A stretch of DNA of 64,000 nucleotides from assembly GCF_031921685.1 (NCBI RefSeq), contig NZ_JAPDHU010000003.1, forward strand, positions 682,001 through 746,000. Direction: 5' to 3'. Each line of letters starts with the position of its first letter. The stretch's first letter is position 1. Below the pieces are notes generated by a model that had not been told where the DNA came from, ran no database searches, and saw only the letters and a program-made list of their open reading frames with translations. The stretch comes from Terripilifer sp031921685. GTDB lineage: Bacteria; Pseudomonadota; Alphaproteobacteria; Rhizobiales; Beijerinckiaceae. Below are positions 63,581 through 64,000 of the stretch, piece by piece. A program made the translations under genes and the position numbers.

Positions 63581-64000
63581 TCAGCCGAGCGTCGCTAACC
63601 CTGGAAAAACGTCAAGCAGCCAGAACGACACTGCCTGCATGCTGCCCGTGAGGAAAGCGACGCCGGTGACGATGAGCAAAACGCCGACCACTTTCTCCAC
63701 CGTGCCGAGATGGCGCTTGAACCGGCCGAGAAATTCCATGAACGGCTCGATGGCAAAAGCCGCGATGAGAAACGGAATGCCAAGCCCCGCCGAATAGACC
63801 GCCAGCAACAGCGCGCCGCGCCCGGCGGTGCCTTCGCTGCCGGCGATCGTCAGGATCGCCGCCAGGATCGGCCCGATACAGGGCGTCCAGCCGAAGGCGA
63901 AGGCGAGGCCCATGACATAAGCGCCCCACAGGCCGACGGGCTTGCGCACGTCGAGCCGCGCCTCGCGATAAAGCAACGCCAGCCGCCATACGCCGAGGAA
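63581..64000 (-). CDS. ccdA: Cytochrome c biogenesis protein CcdA (5' end cut by window edge)
   Basis: The frame is open from base 64000 to the stop at 63581, giving the last 139 residues of a polytopic membrane protein. GLAFAFGWTPCIGPIL contains the conserved redox-active cysteine of the CcdA/DsbD family. At least three membrane spans follow. CcdA carries electrons across the membrane to periplasmic thioredoxin-like proteins for cytochrome c maturation. The start lies beyond the window. Confidence 0.88.
   Translation of the reverse strand, partial: FLGVWRLALLYREARLDVRKPVGLWGAYVMGLAFAFGWTPCIGPILAAILTIAGSEGTAGRGALLLAVYSAGLGIPFLIAAFAIEPFMEFLGRFKRHLGTVEKVVGVLLIVTGVAFLTGSMQAVSFWLLDVFPGLATLG

Overview
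The window looks like chromosomal DNA from an alphaproteobacterium, most likely of the order Hyphomicrobiales (Rhizobiales). This is inferred from an ExoF-type exopolysaccharide exporter, an EcfG-like ECF sigma factor, a DUF1153/SciP-like protein, a coxSLM-type molybdenum hydroxylase operon, Bug and Liv transporters, and GC-rich coding. Genus cannot be fixed from the sequence. I see no prophage, insertion sequence or CRISPR array.

Region 1 (1-18013) is a surface or exopolysaccharide locus. Leftward genes encode a pyruvyl transferase cut by the window edge, a flavin oxidoreductase, a CDP-deoxyhexose module (rfbF, rfbG, an RmlC-like epimerase and a SAF-domain oxidoreductase), a flippase, a PIG-L deacetylase, a chain-length protein, an O-antigen ligase/polymerase, two glycosyltransferases and the initiating sugar-phosphate transferase. 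Two rightward glycosyltransferase genes follow beyond a divergent promoter region.

Region 2 (18010-30366) holds the most unusual material. Two proteins share an unnamed secreted domain beginning SSSWNTP. One has a Sec-type signal peptide. The other has none, carries three 121-residue Ig-like repeats, and sits directly before a type I secretion pair. Both the ABC exporter and, unusually, its HlyD-type adaptor begin with a degenerate peptidase-C39-like domain. Convergent to these lie an EcfG-like sigma factor, an ExoF-type outer-membrane exporter, a second chain-length protein with a degenerate ATPase, and a DUF3102 protein.

Region 3 (30951-39628) is a complete leftward kdp potassium-uptake operon: a 27-residue membrane ORF, kdpF, A, B, C, D, E, then a ptsN paralogue. 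Region 4 (39978-47333) is mixed: several small ORFs, a DapA-like protein lacking its Schiff-base lysine, a hydratase, a truncated L,D-transpeptidase pseudogene, tRNA-Leu(UAA), a Bug-type binding protein, a xanthine phosphoribosyltransferase, a CinA-like protein and an intact L,D-transpeptidase.

Region 5 (47442-52978) is a leftward coxG-S-L-M-moxR operon for a form II CO-dehydrogenase-like molybdenum hydroxylase. Region 6 (53171-60510) runs rightward: pcaD, with an unusual histone-H1-like tail, then pcaC, livHMGF, a small membrane protein and livK. Together they suggest uptake and ring-cleavage catabolism of an aromatic acid. Region 7 (60579-64000) is leftward: a TonB-dependent siderophore receptor, a small protein and the end of ccdA.
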